Position numbers and translations under genes: made by a program. The notes under the pieces were generated by a model. That model was given only the letters and a program-made list of their open reading frames with translations, was not told the origin of the DNA and did no database searches. A stretch of 10,024 bases of DNA from the NCBI GenBank assembly GCA_001970855.1, contig LSSN01004762.1, forward strand, positions 1-10,024, written 5' to 3'. This stretch comes from Smittium culicis (taxonomy: Eukaryota; Kickxellomycota; Harpellomycetes; Harpellales; Legeriomycetaceae). Every line of letters starts with the position of its first letter. Positions within the stretch are counted from its first letter, which is position 1. Positions 8,000 to 10,024 of the stretch are shown one piece after another.

Positions 8000-9019
8000 T
8001 GAATTATTTACTAAAAAATAGCTCAATATCTTTTTATTACCTCTGTTTCCTTTTTATTCATGTTCCTCTTGTGAAGATGATACGCTGTAAGTTGAGGATT
8101 TTAGGTGTTTATTAATTTTAGCTTGAATCAATACTGAATGATGTGGTTTATTCACGCCTAATCGATAAGCTTTTCCCAGGTAAATCAAAATAGAGCTATG
8201 CGTTCTCCACGGGATTTGCGCCATCTATAGCTACTGGCTGCTTTGAGACTTTCCGTTTGAAGAAAATTTTTGTTTTCCCTTTCTTTGAGCCTGAGAGAAA
8301 TACTTCGTAAAGCTTGGGATGTTATTTGCAGCTGGTTGGATTTGCGCCGTTGCAGAAGCGCCTCTAAAATCTATCTGCTGGCTCTGATGAAAGAACGTCT
8401 TTAAAGCTCCTTTCGTTCTTGTTGCTGTTTATCTTGAGGCGATTAGATATTCAAGTTTTTTGTCATCTATTAGTGGTTATGTTGAAGGTTCAGATAATCG
8501 AAGCGCCTTATATGATAGACCCATTGATTTGTGGAGATTATCCATTATTATCTGCTTTATTATACACTACATATCCGTAATAAGCGTTCTTGTGAAATTG
8601 ATGAGCTCTATTTCTGCGTCGTTTTCAATTAGAGCTCTGCCTATTCTTAGTTAGCTATAATAATGCTGGTCCAAGGGTCTCGTGATTTGTGCTAGCGAGG
8701 ACTGAATACCTACTATGGTAGATTAAAATCTCTTTTCTGCTGTTGCTACAGCTTCTTATTGTGGGTGAGATTGGTAGCTCATGGGAATCAACTTAGGGGA
8801 GCTTTAGATGGATTAATTACTCTCTTCATCTTTTATTGGGCTTCTAAAAAAAGTCTTCCTATATAGATGGGATGGTTCTAAGCAGCACAATGAATCATTA
8901 TACTTATAAATGATGCTCAGATTCTTTAGTGTGGGTCGTCATAAGTTGAATCTTGTAACTCCATCGTTTGTTCTTGATGGGTGTTTTGATGTTATTTTTC
9001 CTATTAAAGAGTGTTGGAA
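8000..9019 (-). pseudogene. Gag-like region remnant of the DIRS-like element
   Basis: The frame of the reverse transcriptase continues upstream without a frameshift to about 9019, broken by roughly a dozen stops. Readable stretches include SPKLIPMSYQSHPQ (from about 8800), EAVATAEKRF, STIVGIQSSLAQITRPLDQH, and LINFTRTLITDM. A stop-free run of about 65 codons (about 8430-8236) contains QQIDFRGASATAQIQPAANN and FSQAQRKGKQKFSSN. This composition, rich in Gln, Ser and basic residues and preceding the reverse transcriptase, fits the Gag-like first part of DIRS elements, which packages element RNA. Gag is poorly conserved, so the identification rests on position and frame continuity. The original start codon cannot be placed. 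Confidence 0.65.
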
Positions 9020-9176
9020 TTATCAGAAAGGTCCTAATAATGTTGATTATGTCGTCTTACATGATAATCAGTTTAGGAATTTAAAATTTTGAAATTTTAT
9101 ATTTTATCAACTTTCAATGTGGTAGTAAACCTTTGTAAAGAAAAGATCACAAGAATCTAAATATTCATTTTCAGCA

Positions 9177-9323
9177 ATTATATGACAAAAAAAAATTTTT
9201 TTTTTTCTAAATTTGTAAATTCGGTTTATATTATTTAATAAAGATGGCAACACTAAATATATCTCTGAGAGATGATATAATTTGTAGCAGGCAATTTTAA
9301 GAATTAACATTTTCTCATTATTT
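9177..9323 (+). repeat. Right inverted terminal repeat of the DIRS-like element
   Basis: The core 9216-9258 is the inverted partner of 4495-4537 (37 of 43 identical). The repeat starts inside with TATATGAC, A9 and T11 (9179-9206), mirrored at the other end by TATATG, A10 and a T-rich run. It continues outward to TTCTCATTATT near 9312-9322. This copy is about 25 bp longer in its outer part than the left one; unequal repeats are usual in DIRS elements. Because it precedes the Gag-like region, it should have held the element's promoter. Confidence 0.8.
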
Positions 9324-10024
9324 AATTATTTTAAAAGCATAAATCTTAGCGTCTTAGTTATTAAAGCCTTCAAACTAAATAACTCAATAATTACTGCAAT
9401 AAAATTAATTGTATACATAATAAGACCTATTTATGAAAAGTAAAAAAAAAAACGAAGAGAGATCCTGAAAGTACTAAAAAAATCATGGATTATTTTAGTA
9501 GTAAACATTATATAATAAATAAATTGTGAAAAAAACTTAACTAACTAGGTTATATTAATAAATTTATTTTTAACTAATACATGTGCCCTAAGAGATAGCT
9601 TTTCATATCATCAATTAAATGCTTGATTTAGTTTTATAAAATAATCTAGTTAATTGTTTTTTTATTTTAGTTTTTAAAATAATTTAATATTAAAGTTGAT
9701 AAAAAAATTTAAAAGTATTTTTAGATGTAAATAATTTATTTTTCTTAAAAGAATATGATGTGATTATGATTCCTCTGGTTTCTTTCGACATTATATGGTA
9801 TTTATAAATATTTGAGGTCCTAATATTTATTTATTTTAACATTACTTGGATTTTTACCATGTTATACCTTGATTTCGTTTAGTTTATTTTCAAAATGTGT
9901 TTTACATACCTTTGCTGAATATTGACTAATTTAAAGTCTCAATTTAGGATTTAGTTCAAATCTATATTAAGTCTTATTTATATATGTTTACTTAGGTACT
10001 ATTATAAGCTTTTTGATAAAAAAA
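9324..10024. other. AT-rich region without recognisable features
   Basis: Very AT-rich sequence with long A and T runs. No open frame with a recognisable motif, RNA gene or repeat pair was found on either strand. Beyond about 9600 the plus strand becomes T-rich. Confidence 0.6.

Larger units (their letters stand above)
4454..9323 (-). mobile_element. Decayed DIRS-like tyrosine-recombinase retrotransposon
   Basis: The element is about 4.9 kb (about 4.4 kb without the nested LTR). Its sense strand is minus, and the order is Gag-like, reverse transcriptase, RNase H, post-RNase H domain, tyrosine recombinase. Inverted terminal repeats lie outside the coding remnants at both ends (left about 4454-4576, right about 9177-9323). 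Presence of a recombinase instead of a DDE integrase, plus inverted terminal repeats, identifies a DIRS-type element; Ngaro and PAT elements have split direct repeats instead. Reading the coding strand requires about seven frame changes and many stops, so the copy cannot move. It is interrupted at 6426-6875 by a solo LTR. In the family, a circular DNA intermediate is integrated by the recombinase without target duplication, and none is expected here. Confidence 0.85.

Noticed and set aside
8910..9092. Plus-strand open frame of 60 codons with a T-ending codon bias
   Set aside because: It lies antisense to a minus-strand frame that is itself nearly open and continuous with the Gag-like and reverse transcriptase reading. 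The codon pattern is explained as the mirror of that frame, and no domain was recognised.
9107..9310. Minus-strand 67-codon open frame
   Set aside because: It lies within and next to the right inverted terminal repeat, and its composition is that of AT-rich noncoding DNA.

Overview
The window looks like nuclear DNA from an AT-rich fungus. One intact, spliced host gene sits at the left edge, and decayed retrotransposons fill much of the rest. The host gene has a 70-nt GT-AG intron and encodes a CWC21/Cwf21-type splicing factor whose N-terminus starts MYNGIG, as is common outside the yeasts. A decayed tyrosine-recombinase (DIRS-type) retrotransposon is also present. From general knowledge these elements are mainly found in Basidiomycota and early-diverging fungi and are rare in Ascomycota, so one of those lineages is my best guess. 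The species cannot be fixed from this sequence.

Layout. 1-643 (minus): CWC21 homologue, two exons, running off the left edge. About 644-3430: very AT-rich DNA with no recognisable gene; it holds only a small hairpin and a weak tRNA-promoter-like motif. About 3432-4142 (plus): a stop-riddled remnant that reads as a Ty3/Gypsy-type integrase (zinc-finger part followed by a DDE core). About 4454-9323 (minus): a DIRS-like element of roughly 4.9 kb, bounded by inverted terminal repeats with a 43-bp core that matches at 37 positions. Inside it, read 5' to 3' on the minus strand, are Gag-like region, reverse transcriptase, RNase H, a post-RNase H domain and tyrosine recombinase. All are broken by stops and frameshifts, and most catalytic residues are lost. 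9324-10024: AT-rich DNA with nothing recognised.

Nested inside the RNase H region of the DIRS element is a 450-bp segment (6426-6875) that looks like a solo LTR. It has TG...CA ends and a near-perfect 5-bp target duplication (ATACC/ATACT), and the RNase H reading resumes on its far side. It carries a 10-bp-period GGAA array of about 14 units, a perfect four-unit heat-shock-element motif and a TATA box. This is the most interesting feature here: an apparent heat-shock-type retrotransposon promoter. The order of events is therefore DIRS insertion first, then LTR-element insertion into it, then LTR-LTR recombination and point-mutational decay.

Only the CWC21 homologue appears functional. No novel multi-gene system was found. 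The value of the window is as a layered transposon record that plain gene calling misses, because no domain survives as a long open frame.
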